DNA from: Pseudomonas ceruminis
GTDB taxonomy: Bacteria > Pseudomonadota > Gammaproteobacteria > Pseudomonadales > Pseudomonadaceae
Direction of reading: 5' to 3'
Assembly (NCBI RefSeq): GCF_021602025.1
Contig: NZ_BQHW01000030.1
Span: forward strand, 1-61,612
DNA: 61,612 bases
The translations under genes and the position numbers were made by a program. Every line of letters starts with the position of its first letter. The stretch's first letter is position 1. The notes below the pieces were generated by a model. The model had not been told where the DNA came from. It was given only the letters and a program-made list of their open reading frames with translations, and searched no databases. This document shows positions 18,036-28,585 of this stretch, in pieces.

Positions 18036-19385
18036 GTGATCGCTCGATGTTGCCGCGGGTTACTGCTCCTGCTGATGCTCGGCCTGGCCCCGGGCAGCCA
18101 GGCTGCGGCCGGCGATGTCTGGGTATTGAGCATCGATGACGCCATCGGCCCGGCCAGCGCCGACTACCTGGTGCGCGGGTTGGAGCAGGCCAAGGATCAG
18201 GGCGCGCAACTGGTGGTCATTCGCATGGACACCCCTGGCGGGCTGGACAGCGCCATGCGCCAGATGATCAAGGCGATTCTCGCCAGCCCCGTACCAGTGG
18301 CCAGCTTCGTCGGCCCAAGCGGCGCCCGCGCCGCCAGCGCCGGAACTTACATTCTGTATGCCAGCCACATCGCGGCCATGGCCCCCGGCACCAACCTGGG
18401 CGCCGCAACACCCGTGCAGCTTGGCGGCGCGCCAGGCGTGCCGAAGGACGACAAGGCCAAACCCGCGGGTGACGATGAAACCCTCGCACGCAAGCAGGTC
18501 AACGATGCCGCAGCTTACATCCGGGGCCTGGCCCAACTGCGTGGGCGCAATGCCGACTGGGCGGAGCAGGCGGTGCGCGAAGCCGTCAGCCTGTCGGCCA
18601 GCGAAGCCCTGCGGCTGAAGGTGATCGACCGCATGGCCAACGACCTGCCCGACCTCATGCGCCAGCTCGATGGCAAGACCGTGGTCGCTGCCGACCAGCC
18701 TCGCCTGCTGCAAACCCGTGATGCCAATCTGATCGAACACCAGCCAGACTGGCGCACTCGGCTGCTGGCGGTGATCACCAACCCCAGCGTGGCGCTGATC
18801 CTCATCATGATCGGCGTCTATGGCCTGTTGTTCGAGTTCATGAGCCCCGGCTCCGGGGTGGGCGGCGTGGTGGGTGGCATCTGCCTGCTACTGGCGCTGT
18901 ATGCCCTGCAGCTATTGCCTGTGAGCTTTGCGGGTGTGGCGCTGATCCTGCTCGGGATCGCCTTCATGATCGCCGAGGCGTTCCTGCCCAGCTTCGGCGT
19001 GGTGGGTTTTGGCGGCATCGTCGCGTTCGTGGTCGGCGCATTGATCCTGATCGACACCGATGCGCCAGGCTTCGGCATACCCCTGGCATTGATCGGCACC
19101 CTGGGCGTGCTCTCGGCGCTGCTGATCGGTGGCGTGCTGGGCATGGCCCTGAAAACGCGACGCCGGGCCCTGGTCAGCGGTGATGCAGGCTTGGTCGGTA
19201 GCCTGGTCACCGTCACCCAGGTGGCCACGGACAACCCCTTCAGCGGCTCGGTGCAGGCCCAGGGGGAACAATGGCAAGTGCAATGCGCCACGCCACTGCA
19301 AGCCGGCCAGCACGTCCGGGTCACCGCCCGTCATGGGGTAATGCTGCACGTGAGCGCCGCCGCACCTGCGGCGCAAGGGGAATGA
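18036..19385 (+). CDS. NfeD-family membrane serine protease (long form)
   Basis: 449 aa NfeD1b-type protein. Residues 1-24 are a signal sequence. A ClpP-like domain follows (about 28-215), with substrate-pocket glycines in DTPGGL, the nucleophile in [10 protein letters not shown] (about Ser101) and [10 protein letters not shown]. Four or five membrane spans (about 240-375) and a C-terminal NfeD OB-fold domain (about 385-445) complete it. The archaeal relative cleaves the C-terminus of its partner stomatin. The GTG start at 18036 follows AAAAGGTG. It ends as ATGA at the beginning of the SPFH gene, the usual NfeD-stomatin pairing. Confidence 0.9.
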   Translation: MIARCCRGLLLLLMLGLAPGSQAAAGDVWVLSIDDAIGPASADYLVRGLEQAKDQGAQLVVIRMDTPGGLDSAMRQMIKAILASPVPVASFVGPSGARAASAGTYILYASHIAAMAPGTNLGAATPVQLGGAPGVPKDDKAKPAGDDETLARKQVNDAAAYIRGLAQLRGRNADWAEQAVREAVSLSASEALRLKVIDRMANDLPDLMRQLDGKTVVAADQPRLLQTRDANLIEHQPDWRTRLLAVITNPSVALILIMIGVYGLLFEFMSPGSGVGGVVGGICLLLALYALQLLPVSFAGVALILLGIAFMIAEAFLPSFGVVGFGGIVAFVVGALILIDTDAPGFGIPLALIGTLGVLSALLIGGVLGMALKTRRRALVSGDAGLVGSLVTVTQVATDNPFSGSVQAQGEQWQVQCATPLQAGQHVRVTARHGVMLHVSAAAPAAQGE

Positions 19386-19387
19386 CA

Positions 19388-20146
19388 ATGTTCATGCAAC
19401 TGGGTTTTGGCGCCGTGCTGCTGGTACTGGCGATGCTGCTGCTGTCGGCGTTTCGCATCCTGCGCGAGTACGAGCGTGGCGTCGTGTTCCAACTCGGGCG
19501 GTTCTGGCAGGTCAAGGGGCCTGGGCTGATCCTGCTGATCCCGGTGATCCAGCAGATGGTCCGGGTCGACCTGCGGACCGTGGTGCTGGATGTACCGCCC
19601 CAGGATGTCATCACCCGCGACAACGTGTCGGTGAAGGTCAACGCGGTGCTGTATTTCCGCGTGCTCGACCCACAGAAGGCGATCATCCAGGTCGAAGACT
19701 TTCTCGTGGCCACCAGCCAGCTGGCCCAGACCACGCTGCGTGCGGTGCTGGGTAAACATGAACTGGACGAGCTGCTGGCCGAACGTGAACAGCTGAACCT
19801 GGACATCCGCCACGTGCTCGATGCACAGACCGACGCCTGGGGCATCAAGGTCGCCAACGTCGAGATCAAGCACGTCGACCTGAACGAGTCGATGGTCCGT
19901 GCCATTGCCCGGCAGGCCGAGGCGGAGCGTGAGCGCCGGGCGAAAGTCATCCATGCCGAAGGGGAATTGCAAGCGTCCGAGAAACTGATGCAGGCAGCAC
20001 AGATGCTCAGCAAGGAGCCGGGAGCCATGCAGTTGCGCTACATGCAGACACTGGGGTCGATCGCCGGGGACAAGAGCTCGACCATCGTGTTTCCGATGCC
20101 GCTGGACCTACTCAAGGGGATGGTGGAACGGTCGAATCCGCGTTGA
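19388..20146 (+). CDS. SPFH/stomatin-like protein, NfeD partner
   Basis: 252 aa slipin-type stomatin. The N-terminal membrane helix is at about 3-22. The SPFH domain ([32 protein letters not shown]) runs to about residue 170, followed by the charged coiled-coil region [20 protein letters not shown]. Such proteins form membrane microdomain scaffolds with NfeD proteins. ATG 19388 is preferred (AAGGGGA about 6 bases upstream); ATG 19382 overlaps the NfeD stop. The two genes form one operon. Confidence 0.92.
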   Translation: MFMQLGFGAVLLVLAMLLLSAFRILREYERGVVFQLGRFWQVKGPGLILLIPVIQQMVRVDLRTVVLDVPPQDVITRDNVSVKVNAVLYFRVLDPQKAIIQVEDFLVATSQLAQTTLRAVLGKHELDELLAEREQLNLDIRHVLDAQTDAWGIKVANVEIKHVDLNESMVRAIARQAEAERERRAKVIHAEGELQASEKLMQAAQMLSKEPGAMQLRYMQTLGSIAGDKSSTIVFPMPLDLLKGMVERSNPR

Positions 20147-20150
20147 CGCT

Positions 20151-20228
20151 TTCGCGGGTAACTCCGCCCTGCATCCCCCATTGATTCGGGAAGCAATGCA
20201 GTAGCTCTGGGGCGGACTTACCCACGAA
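20151..20228. repeat. REP-like inverted repeat between convergent genes
   Basis: TTCGCGGGTAACTCCGCCC (20151-20169) pairs with GGGCGGACTTACCCACGAA (20210-20228) with two mismatches over 19 bp. The 40-nt loop holds a smaller inverted repeat (TGCAT/ATGCA). The arm resembles the TTCGCGGG-type REP sequence of P. putida. It may also act as a terminator for both flanking genes. Confidence 0.65.
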
Positions 20229-20246
20229 TGGGCTATCACCGTCTGT

Positions 20247-20879
20247 TCAGATAGGCGCGCGGCGCAAGGTGGCCAGGAACGTGGCAGCGCCAATGAACAG
20301 CCCGGCAAAGGTGCGGTTCAGGCGCTTCTGCTGCTTGGGCGTACGCAGCAGGCGCAACACCCGCGAAGCGAGCCCGGTATACCCCGCCATCACGAGCATG
20401 TCGACGCTGACCATGGTCAGCGTGATGGCCACGTATTGTGGCAGCAACGGCGCATGCGGGTTAATGAACTGCGGCAACACCGCGAGCATGAATACCAGCG
20501 CCTTGGGGTTGCTGACGTTGACCAGAAAGCCACGGAACACCAGGCTCAGCGGCTTGCCGATCGGGCGCACGCCGGATTCATCGGTCATGTCCATTGGCAA
20601 CGCACGCCATTGCTTGTAGGCCAGGTAAACCAGGTAGGCGACACCGAACCACTTGATGATGTGGAAAGCGGTAGCCGAGGCAGCGAGGATAGCGCCGACG
20701 CCGGCGGCGATGATGGCGATCTGTACAATCAGGCCGATCTGCAGGCCTAGCGCATTCCAGTAACCACGCCAGAAACCATACTGCAGGCCGCTGGACATCG
20801 AGGCGATTGCCCCGGCCCCAGGTGAAAGGCTGATCACCCAACACGCGGCAAAGAAGCCCAACCACACTTCCATCGACAT
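20247..20879 (-). CDS. LysE/RhtB-family amino acid exporter
   Basis: 210 aa, six predicted spans, with the family signature SLSPGAGAIASMSSGLQYGFWRG near residue 18-40 and PKALVFMLAVLPQF near 125. Members export amino acids such as lysine, homoserine or threonine; the substrate here is unknown. ATG 20879 follows AGGTG by 5 bases. No regulator lies beside it. Confidence 0.87.
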   Translation of the reverse strand: MSMEVWLGFFAACWVISLSPGAGAIASMSSGLQYGFWRGYWNALGLQIGLIVQIAIIAAGVGAILAASATAFHIIKWFGVAYLVYLAYKQWRALPMDMTDESGVRPIGKPLSLVFRGFLVNVSNPKALVFMLAVLPQFINPHAPLLPQYVAITLTMVSVDMLVMAGYTGLASRVLRLLRTPKQQKRLNRTFAGLFIGAATFLATLRRAPI

Positions 20880-21007
20880 CGCACACCTCACTCGAACATA
20901 TGTTGCAAAACGTTAAGCTAAGGGGTTGGCGAAAAAATGACCAGTGTTTTTTCCAGAATGGGGGCCGGGATTACCGCGAAGAAGCTGGCACCAAACAGCA
21001 CAGCAGA

Positions 21008-21594
21008 TCAGTCGGACTCGCTCGCCACGTCTCTGCTCAGCCCCTGCACTTCAGCGCCCCGCCACCGCCTGACCGACTTCTGGAAGAACTGACTGTTAGG
21101 CACCTGCACCAGCGCCCCGCCCGCCTCAGGCAGTTCCATCAAGGTGGTGAACAACAGGTTGATGGCGATCACCCGGCCCTTGACGCCCGGCTTGTCCAGG
21201 GTGTCGACCAGCTCCACCACATCGCCAATGCGAAAAGGCCCTACGGTGAAGATCAGCACCGCGCACAGCAGGTTGGACAACACGCTCCACATGGCGAAGA
21301 ACGCAACTGCTGCCACCGCGACGAAACCGGACAGCGCCGTCCACAACACGGTCGCGGAAACCCCCAGGCGCTCCAGCACGAACAGCAATGCGCTGCCCAT
21401 GATCAACCAGCGCAAACCGCCACGCACTGGCACTAGCAACTCCGGCGGCAACGGGTAGCGCTGCCCCAGGCGGCTGAGGCCACGGGCGATAACACGCTGC
21501 AGGACAAAGGCGATGACCAGGATCAGCAGAATCTGCAGGCCCAGCCAGAAGGTATCCATCCATTGCCCCGGCAGCAGCGAGCGCAGCTCCTCCA

Positions 21595-21595
<1 letters not shown>
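21008..21595 (-). CDS. Small MscS-type mechanosensitive channel
   Basis: 195 aa, shorter than E. coli MscS. Three hydrophobic spans (about 15-35, 58-80, 85-105) precede the pore and beta domain with GPFRIGDVVEL and VPNSQFFQKSVRRW. The C-terminal cytoplasmic vestibule of MscS is largely missing, giving a minimal MscS-core protein. The ATG at 21595 overlaps the ABC-F stop by one base (TGATG), so it is coupled to the upstream ATPase gene. Confidence 0.82.
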
Positions 21596-23505
<1,910 letters not shown>

Positions 23506-23555
23506 GATGGTCGCGGAGTCTACCAGCTTCCTTGGCCTATAGCGTGAGTGGAATC

Positions 23556-24038
23556 ATGTGCACTGACCTGTGGAATCACGCCCTGGCCCTGTATGCCCGG
23601 CCGGGGGTCGAAGAGGCCTGCATGAGCGTGCAGGCAATGGGGGGCGATGTTTGCCTGTTGCTGTGTGCGACCTGGCTGCAACGGCGCAATGTCACTGTGG
23701 ATGCCGAGCGGGCAAAGGCGCTGCGCGACTTGGCCGCCCCCTGGCAGCGGGGCGTGGTGACGCCGCTACGTGAACTGCGCCAGCAGTGGCGTGCGTCAGC
23801 GCAACATGACCCGCAACTGGCAGCGCTGCGAGAGCAGGTGAAGGGCCTGGAGCTGCAGGCAGAAAGGACGTTACTGGAGCGCTTGCAGGCGTGCGCGCAG
23901 CAATGGCCCGAGGGCTCGCAGGAGCCCACGGACGACTGGCTGGCCTGGCTTGCGCCTGACCAGGCCGGTGGCCACGACGCGCTGGAGCGATTGCGCGCCG
24001 CCGCCGCCGGGCTTCAGGAGGCCGAAGACGGCGCCTGA
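23556..24038 (+). CDS. TIGR02444 family protein
   Basis: 160 aa, conserved in Pseudomonas next to algP. The pattern LWNHALALYARPGVEEACMSVQAMGGDVCLLLCATWLQRR at the N-terminus is characteristic of TIGR02444, a family without assigned function. The C-terminus is helical and Gln/Ala-rich. ATG 23556 is chosen as the first Met consistent with family starts. Its last 25 bp overlap the 3' end of algP on the opposite strand. Confidence 0.85.
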   Translation: MCTDLWNHALALYARPGVEEACMSVQAMGGDVCLLLCATWLQRRNVTVDAERAKALRDLAAPWQRGVVTPLRELRQQWRASAQHDPQLAALREQVKGLELQAERTLLERLQACAQQWPEGSQEPTDDWLAWLAPDQAGGHDALERLRAAAAGLQEAEDGA

Positions 24039-25015
24039 CCCGGGGTGCTTGCAGCCGGTGCCGTTGAGGCAGGCGTTGCAGAGTTGGACGTGGATGCAGC
24101 CGTTGCCGGAGTGGTCGGCTTGCTTTCGGCAGGCTTGCTGGCAACGGGCTTGGCAGCCGCTGGTTTGGCCGGAGCCTTGGTGGCAGTTGGCTTGGCGGCG
24201 GGTTTGGCAGCTGCAGGCCTGGCCGCAGCTTTGGCTGCAGGCTTGGACGCGGTGGTTTTAGCCGCAGCAGGCTTGGCGGCGGCAGGTTTCGCGGCCGCAG
24301 GTTTAGCCGGGGCTTTGGCAGCGGCGGGTTTGGTAGCCGCCGCGTTGGCCGGAGCCTTGGCAGCTGGTTTGGCTGCAGGTTTAGCCGCAGCCGTGCGTGC
24401 CGGCGCTTTGGTAGCGGCCGGTTTCGCCACAGCGGCCTTGGTTGCCGCTCTGGCTGGGGCCTTGGCAGCAGCAGGTTTGGCTGCCGTTACGCGGGCAGGG
24501 GCTTTGGCGGCAGCCGTCTTGGCAGGTGCTTTGGCGGCTGGTTTTGCCGCAGGCTTGGCGGCGGTTTTCGCAGACCCTTTTGCAGCCGCCGGCTTAGCTG
24601 ATTTGGCAGCAGCGGCACGCTGATCGAGTGCCTTACCCGCAGCCTCACGCACCTTGCCAACACCCTGGGCAAGTTTCAGGCTTTCCTGGGCATCGCGCTT
24701 GAGTTGCTGAATATAAGTCCGGGTTTGCGTCTGGCGCTCTTTGAGCGAGTCGAGCAACGTCTCAAGTTCACCAATGCCTTTCTGTGCTTTGCCTTGGGCC
24801 TTGGCTTTACCTGCCTTGGCCGCGTCCTGCAACTTCAGGCGCCCGTTGTGCAGTTTTTCCTGCGCCTTGCCACGTTGCTTTTCCAACTTGGCCAGCAGTT
24901 TTTCCGCATCAGCCAGCGCTTGCGAGCAGGCATCTTCCAAGTGTTCGAGCAGGCTGCCCGAAAGTTGCTGGAGCAGGTGTAACGGCGTACTTACGGGCTT
25001 CTTTTTGGCCGACAT
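24014..25015 (-). CDS. algP: AlgP (AlgR3), histone H1-like regulator
   Basis: 333 aa. The N-terminal 120 residues are a helical coiled-coil domain (LEHLEDACSQALADAEKLLAKLEKQ). The rest is an extremely Lys/Ala/Pro-rich tail built from degenerate KPAAK/APAK units, resembling eukaryotic histone H1. In P. aeruginosa AlgP is a nucleoid-binding protein that influences algD and alginate production. A GGAGGTAAACC ribosome site precedes the ATG. The repetitive tail is prone to slippage, so unit number probably varies between strains. It is convergent and overlapping by 25 bp with TIGR02444. Confidence 0.93.
   Translation of the reverse strand: MSAKKKPVSTPLHLLQQLSGSLLEHLEDACSQALADAEKLLAKLEKQRGKAQEKLHNGRLKLQDAAKAGKAKAQGKAQKGIGELETLLDSLKERQTQTRTYIQQLKRDAQESLKLAQGVGKVREAAGKALDQRAAAAKSAKPAAAKGSAKTAAKPAAKPAAKAPAKTAAAKAPARVTAAKPAAAKAPARAATKAAVAKPAATKAPARTAAAKPAAKPAAKAPANAAATKPAAAKAPAKPAAAKPAAAKPAAAKTTASKPAAKAAARPAAAKPAAKPTATKAPAKPAAAKPVASKPAESKPTTPATAASTSNSATPASTAPAASTPGQAPSSAS
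24060..24630. repeat. Low-complexity repeats of algP tail
   Basis: Short imperfect repeats, mostly multiples of 3-15 bp, encode the Lys/Ala/Pro tail of AlgP. On the plus strand they read as GCxGGxTTGGC-type units. They would favour recombination and length variation. Confidence 0.75.
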
Positions 25016-25238
25016 GGTTTACCTCCTGGCTGATGAGATTGCGGCTCATACTATGCTTCTGCTGCTACCGCCGCTAGGGCATGTTGACAGTATCGTTTGC
25101 GCCGCGTTGCATGCCTGGGCAAAGTTGTTATCTTGCAGCTGCGTGCAAGTGTAGTTGCTTAACAATTCGTTGCTGATATTTACGCATCTGCCGCCAACGG
25201 GCTGGCATACTTCGCAGTTCCTGAGCTCGGAGTTGCCC

Positions 25239-25904
25239 ATGCCTCGTTATCTCGTTCTCGGCCTGTGCCTGGTGGCTCCCACGGCGCTGGCGGCTTCCGA
25301 TGCGACACCCCCCAACGACCATGACTTGGCCTACAGCCTGGGCGCCAGCCTGGGTGAGCGGCTGCGCCAGGAGGTGCCTGGGTTGCAGCTCGACGCGCTG
25401 CTCGAGGGCTTGCGCCAGTCCTATCGAAACCAGCCTCTACAGCTGGACAAGGCGCACATGCAGGCCATCCTTCAGCAGCATGAAGAACAGGCGAACAGCG
25501 CGGCCGAGCAAGGCGATGCAACAAAAGCGCAGGCCGTTGAAACGCGGTTCATGGCCAACGAACGAGCACGTGCTGGCATGCACGAGTTGCCCGAAGGTGT
25601 GCTCTACCGTGAATTGAAAACTGGCACCGGCGCGCAGCCCAAGGCCGGTGACAAGGTTCAGGTGCGGTACGTGGGCACCTTGCCCGACGGCTCGGTGTTC
25701 GATCAGAACCAGCAGCCCCAGTGGTTCAGCCTGGGCTCGGTGATCGAAGGGTGGCAAGTGGCGCTGCCGCATATGAAGGTGGGGTCGACCTGGCGCCTGG
25801 TGATTCCCTCGGCACAAGCTTACGGCGCCGAAGGCGCGGGTGATCTGATCGCGCCTTTCACACCACTGGTATTCGAAATCGAGTTGCTGGCAGTCGGCAG
25901 CTGA
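25239..25904 (+). CDS. FKBP-type peptidyl-prolyl isomerase, periplasmic (Mip/FkpA-like)
   Basis: 221 aa. The signal peptide is residues 1-18 (VAPTALA). An N-terminal dimerisation helix domain resembling Mip/FkpA spans about 25-115 (DLAYSLGASLGERLRQE). The FKBP domain is about 120-220 with VLYRELKTGTG, VRYVGTLPDGSVFD and VIEGWQVALPHMKVGSTWRLVIPSAQAYG. The protein assists proline isomerisation and folding of exported proteins. GGAG lies 7 bases before ATG 25239. It sits between algP and algQ as in P. aeruginosa. Confidence 0.9.
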   Translation: MPRYLVLGLCLVAPTALAASDATPPNDHDLAYSLGASLGERLRQEVPGLQLDALLEGLRQSYRNQPLQLDKAHMQAILQQHEEQANSAAEQGDATKAQAVETRFMANERARAGMHELPEGVLYRELKTGTGAQPKAGDKVQVRYVGTLPDGSVFDQNQQPQWFSLGSVIEGWQVALPHMKVGSTWRLVIPSAQAYGAEGAGDLIAPFTPLVFEIELLAVGS

Positions 25905-25914
25905 CCTCGACCTA

Positions 25915-26385
25915 TCAGGCTTCGACTGCGCCCTCTTCCTTGTGCGCGTTGTGCAATACCTCGATCAGGCAGTCCTCGAGTTCGAAGCGCTCGTGCAACA
26001 GGCTGCCCAGCTTGCCCAGTTTTTCGGCGAAACGTTCGGTGTCGGTACACTCGCCCTTTTCGCAGTGATCATTGAATGCCAGTGCGATCTGGGTAATGTC
26101 GTTGATCCGCGGGTTGATCTCTTCGGCCAGTTTCAGGGCTTTCTGGTCACCGAATGCCTTGGCCTCCGTCACCAGTTGCTCGCTGACTTCGAAATGCCAG
26201 GCCGACACGTAATCGACCAGCACCGCGCAGAAGTCGCGGTTCTGTTCCTTGTCTGCAAAGGCCGGCTTGGCATCGCGCAAGGCGCGAAAAGCCTGGACCA
26301 GCTCCTCGCGCTCCTTGAGCCAGCGGTCGATCAGCCGGTGAACCCCGCCCCAGCGTTCCTGGGCGTTCTGACAACTATCGAGCAT
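25915..26385 (-). CDS. algQ: AlgQ/Rsd anti-sigma-70 factor
   Basis: 156 aa. It matches Rsd/AlgQ throughout: LDSCQNAQERWGGVHRLIDRWLKERE at the N-terminus and FAEKLGKLGSLLHERFELEDCLIEVLH at the C-terminus. AlgQ binds region 4 of RpoD and frees core polymerase for alternative sigma factors; in P. aeruginosa it controls alginate and siderophore genes. ATG 26385 follows GAAGGGAAGAG. It is convergent with the FKBP gene, 10 bp apart, and about 230 bp of promoter DNA separates it from dsbB. Confidence 0.93.
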   Translation of the reverse strand: MLDSCQNAQERWGGVHRLIDRWLKEREELVQAFRALRDAKPAFADKEQNRDFCAVLVDYVSAWHFEVSEQLVTEAKAFGDQKALKLAEEINPRINDITQIALAFNDHCEKGECTDTERFAEKLGKLGSLLHERFELEDCLIEVLHNAHKEEGAVEA

Positions 26386-26617
26386 GGCAATCTCTTCCCT
26401 TCTGGGTAGATGCCGCTGCACCTCGTACCACGACCGTGCGGCACAACGGTGACATCAGCAGGACGGCATCGAGCAGTTGTATTTTTCGGTGTGCGTGCTG
26501 GGAGATTATTCCCGCGCGTGCTGACCATCAAGGTACGCAGACGACTAAGTTCATACAAGCGTTTAATACCCTGGCGCATCACCATTGGTCGTGCTACTGC
26601 CGAAAACTTGCGTTCGA

Positions 26618-27124
26618 TCAAGCTTTGCCCAGTGTGCGGAAACGATACGCCATCAGGTAGGTCAAGGGCAGCGCTGCCAGCAGCAGGAAGGCCAGCAGGC
26701 TCCATTCGGGCAGGGTCAGGTCAAGAAAACTCCAGGTCAGCGAGTTGCAGTCCTGCCCGCCCAGCAGCAGTTGCCGGGCGGCCTCGCTCCAGGACCGTTC
26801 GAACACGGGCCAGATCGGCCCCGGGCTACCTTGGCTGACACTGCCGGCACCCTGCAGCCAGACATGCCGTGCCGCCAGCAACGCCCCTGCGCCCGAGCTG
26901 GCCAGCGCGGCGCGCGCGTAGTGCCTGAGCCCTGCGCTGCCGGGGGCATGCAGAACCGCGCACAGGCAGATAAAAGCATGCACAGCCAGCAGCAATCGCT
27001 GGCTGAAACACAGCGGGCACGGCATCAGCCCCAAGGAGCGCTCCAGGTAGAAGGACACGACCAGGACCGCCACCGAGGCAAGGCAGGCTGGAAGAAAAAA
27101 CGTGCGCAGACGTGCCGGCAACAT
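26618..27124 (-). CDS. DsbB-family disulphide oxidoreductase, one catalytic Cys missing
   Basis: 168 aa, four predicted spans. The quinone-proximal pair is present as PCPLCFSQR (about Cys36, Cys39). The second periplasmic loop should carry two more cysteines: one is present (GGQDCNS, about residue 128), but the position equivalent to E. coli Cys104 reads GSPGP, a Ser codon AGC one base from TGC. DsbB normally needs both pairs to reoxidise DsbA. P. aeruginosa has a DsbB paralogue (DsbH) at this same locus, so a second, complete DsbB probably exists elsewhere. A start at ATG 27124 gives full family length. Confidence 0.85.
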   Translation of the reverse strand: MLPARLRTFFLPACLASVAVLVVSFYLERSLGLMPCPLCFSQRLLLAVHAFICLCAVLHAPGSAGLRHYARAALASSGAGALLAARHVWLQGAGSVSQGSPGPIWPVFERSWSEAARQLLLGGQDCNSLTWSFLDLTLPEWSLLAFLLLAALPLTYLMAYRFRTLGKA

Positions 27125-27310
27125 GGGTGGTGGAGGCCCTGGGCTAGAAGATGTGGCTTGAAACGGTAGAGGAAAGACGCACTTTGTTTCAAGGCGCGAC
27201 AGGGGCGAGAAGTCACTGGGAGGCAGAAGAAAAATCCATCCGAGTGGTAGGAATTTTCTTAAGAAGAATGCAGCAGAAATTACGCGTTGCTATGGACAAA
27301 TTACCTCGCC

Positions 27311-27340
27311 CATGAGCCCGCGCGCTCGCGCAGGCTCATG
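27311..27340. terminator. Hairpin downstream of hemY
   Basis: CATGAGCC, about 13 bases containing CGCG, then GGCTCATG: a stem just after the hemY stop. There is no T run on the minus strand, so it may be a Rho-dependent or structural end of the hem operon. Confidence 0.45.
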
Positions 27341-27346
27341 GCTAGG

Positions 27347-28585
27347 TCAGGCGCGTACAGCTTCGGGCAACGGCAGGGCCAACAGGCGTTCATCCAGAAG
27401 GCCAAGGCCCTCCTGGAACAGCTGGTTGCTGCGCTCGGTCTCACCCAGGCCGGCAAGCAACCGGGCCAGTTCGGCACAGGTTTCCGGGTTGCGTTCCATG
27501 CGCAGGCTGCTTTCCAGGTAGTCGCGTGCCTTGCCCCACAAGCGGTTCTGCAAGCTCAGGCGGCCAAGCGTGAGCAGCAGGCTCGGGTCCTGTGGGTTCG
27601 CCTTGAGCCAGTCCTCGGCGGTTTGCAGCTGGCGGGCCGGGTCATCGCCGCGCACCAGGCCGTACAGTCGGGCCAGGTGACTTTCGTATTGACGTTTGAG
27701 GGCGGTGCGCAGTACCTGTTCGGCTTCGCCCTGGGCGCCCACCTGGCGCAATTGCTCGGCATAGGCCAGCACCAGTTGCGGTTCCTGACGCTGGGCTGCG
27801 GTCAGTTGTTGCCAGGCGCGCTCCAGCGCCTGGCGAGCGCTGTGTGCATCGTCGCCGCGGGCGGTCGCCAGGCTCAGGTTCTGGCCCCATGCGCGTTGTT
27901 CCAGCGCAGCAAGTTCAGCGGCCGACAGCACCTTGGCCTTGCGCAGGTCCGGCAACAGGCGAATCAGCGCCGACCAGTCGCCACGCTCAAGATACAGCCG
28001 CTGCAGCAGGCGCAGCACCTGGTTGTTGTGAGGGTGCCGCTCCTGCATGGCCAGCAGTGTTTCCAGGGCGCCATCCGTTTCGCCTCGGTCCATCTGCAAC
28101 TGTGCGTGGGTCAGGGCAATTGCCAGTTCGGCCTGGGGCTGGCGCTCCAGAGCGCGCTCAAGAAGGTTGTCGCTGTCTTCCTTGCGCCCCAGCTCGTTGG
28201 CCGCACGGGCCGCGCCGAGGTAATACAGCAGCGGCTGGCGCTCGGCCTCGGCGGCGCGGTGCAGATGGCGCTGGGCACTGGCCCAACGTCCCTCGGCAAG
28301 GTCCAGTTGCCCCTGCTCGATGGCAATGCGAATGCGTCGGCTGCGATTACGCCGCGACCAGGGGTTGACCACGCCACTGGAGGTCAGCACCAGGCCTACC
28401 AGGTAACGCAGCAGCCAGAGGGCCAGAACCACCCCCGCCAGGGCCGCGAGCGCTGCCCACAGCCCGGACTGGTAACGGAAGCCGCCATAGGCAATCAGCA
28501 CGTAACCGCTGTGCTTGGCCACCGCGATGCCCAGCGCTGCGGCAACCACAATGGCCAGTACCGCCAGCAGGTAGACACGCTTCAT
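27347..28585 (-). CDS. hemY: HemY, TPR membrane protein of haem cluster
   Basis: 412 aa. Two N-terminal membrane helices (about 5-22 and 40-65) are followed by a TPR-rich periplasmic or cytoplasmic domain (repeats such as AELAIALTHAQLQMDRGETDGALE and LAYAEQLRQVGAQGEAEQVL). HemY of proteobacteria (not the protoporphyrinogen oxidase of Gram-positives) is cotranscribed with hemCD and implicated in haem homeostasis. The ATG overlaps the hemX stop (ATGA). Last gene of the hemC-D-X-Y unit. Confidence 0.92.
   Translation of the reverse strand: MKRVYLLAVLAIVVAAALGIAVAKHSGYVLIAYGGFRYQSGLWAALAALAGVVLALWLLRYLVGLVLTSSGVVNPWSRRNRSRRIRIAIEQGQLDLAEGRWASAQRHLHRAAEAERQPLLYYLGAARAANELGRKEDSDNLLERALERQPQAELAIALTHAQLQMDRGETDGALETLLAMQERHPHNNQVLRLLQRLYLERGDWSALIRLLPDLRKAKVLSAAELAALEQRAWGQNLSLATARGDDAHSARQALERAWQQLTAAQRQEPQLVLAYAEQLRQVGAQGEAEQVLRTALKRQYESHLARLYGLVRGDDPARQLQTAEDWLKANPQDPSLLLTLGRLSLQNRLWGKARDYLESSLRMERNPETCAELARLLAGLGETERSNQLFQEGLGLLDERLLALPLPEAVRA

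Noticed and set aside
24060-24630. CRISPR array
   Set aside because: Repeats are imperfect, coding in frame for Lys/Ala/Pro, with no unique spacers.
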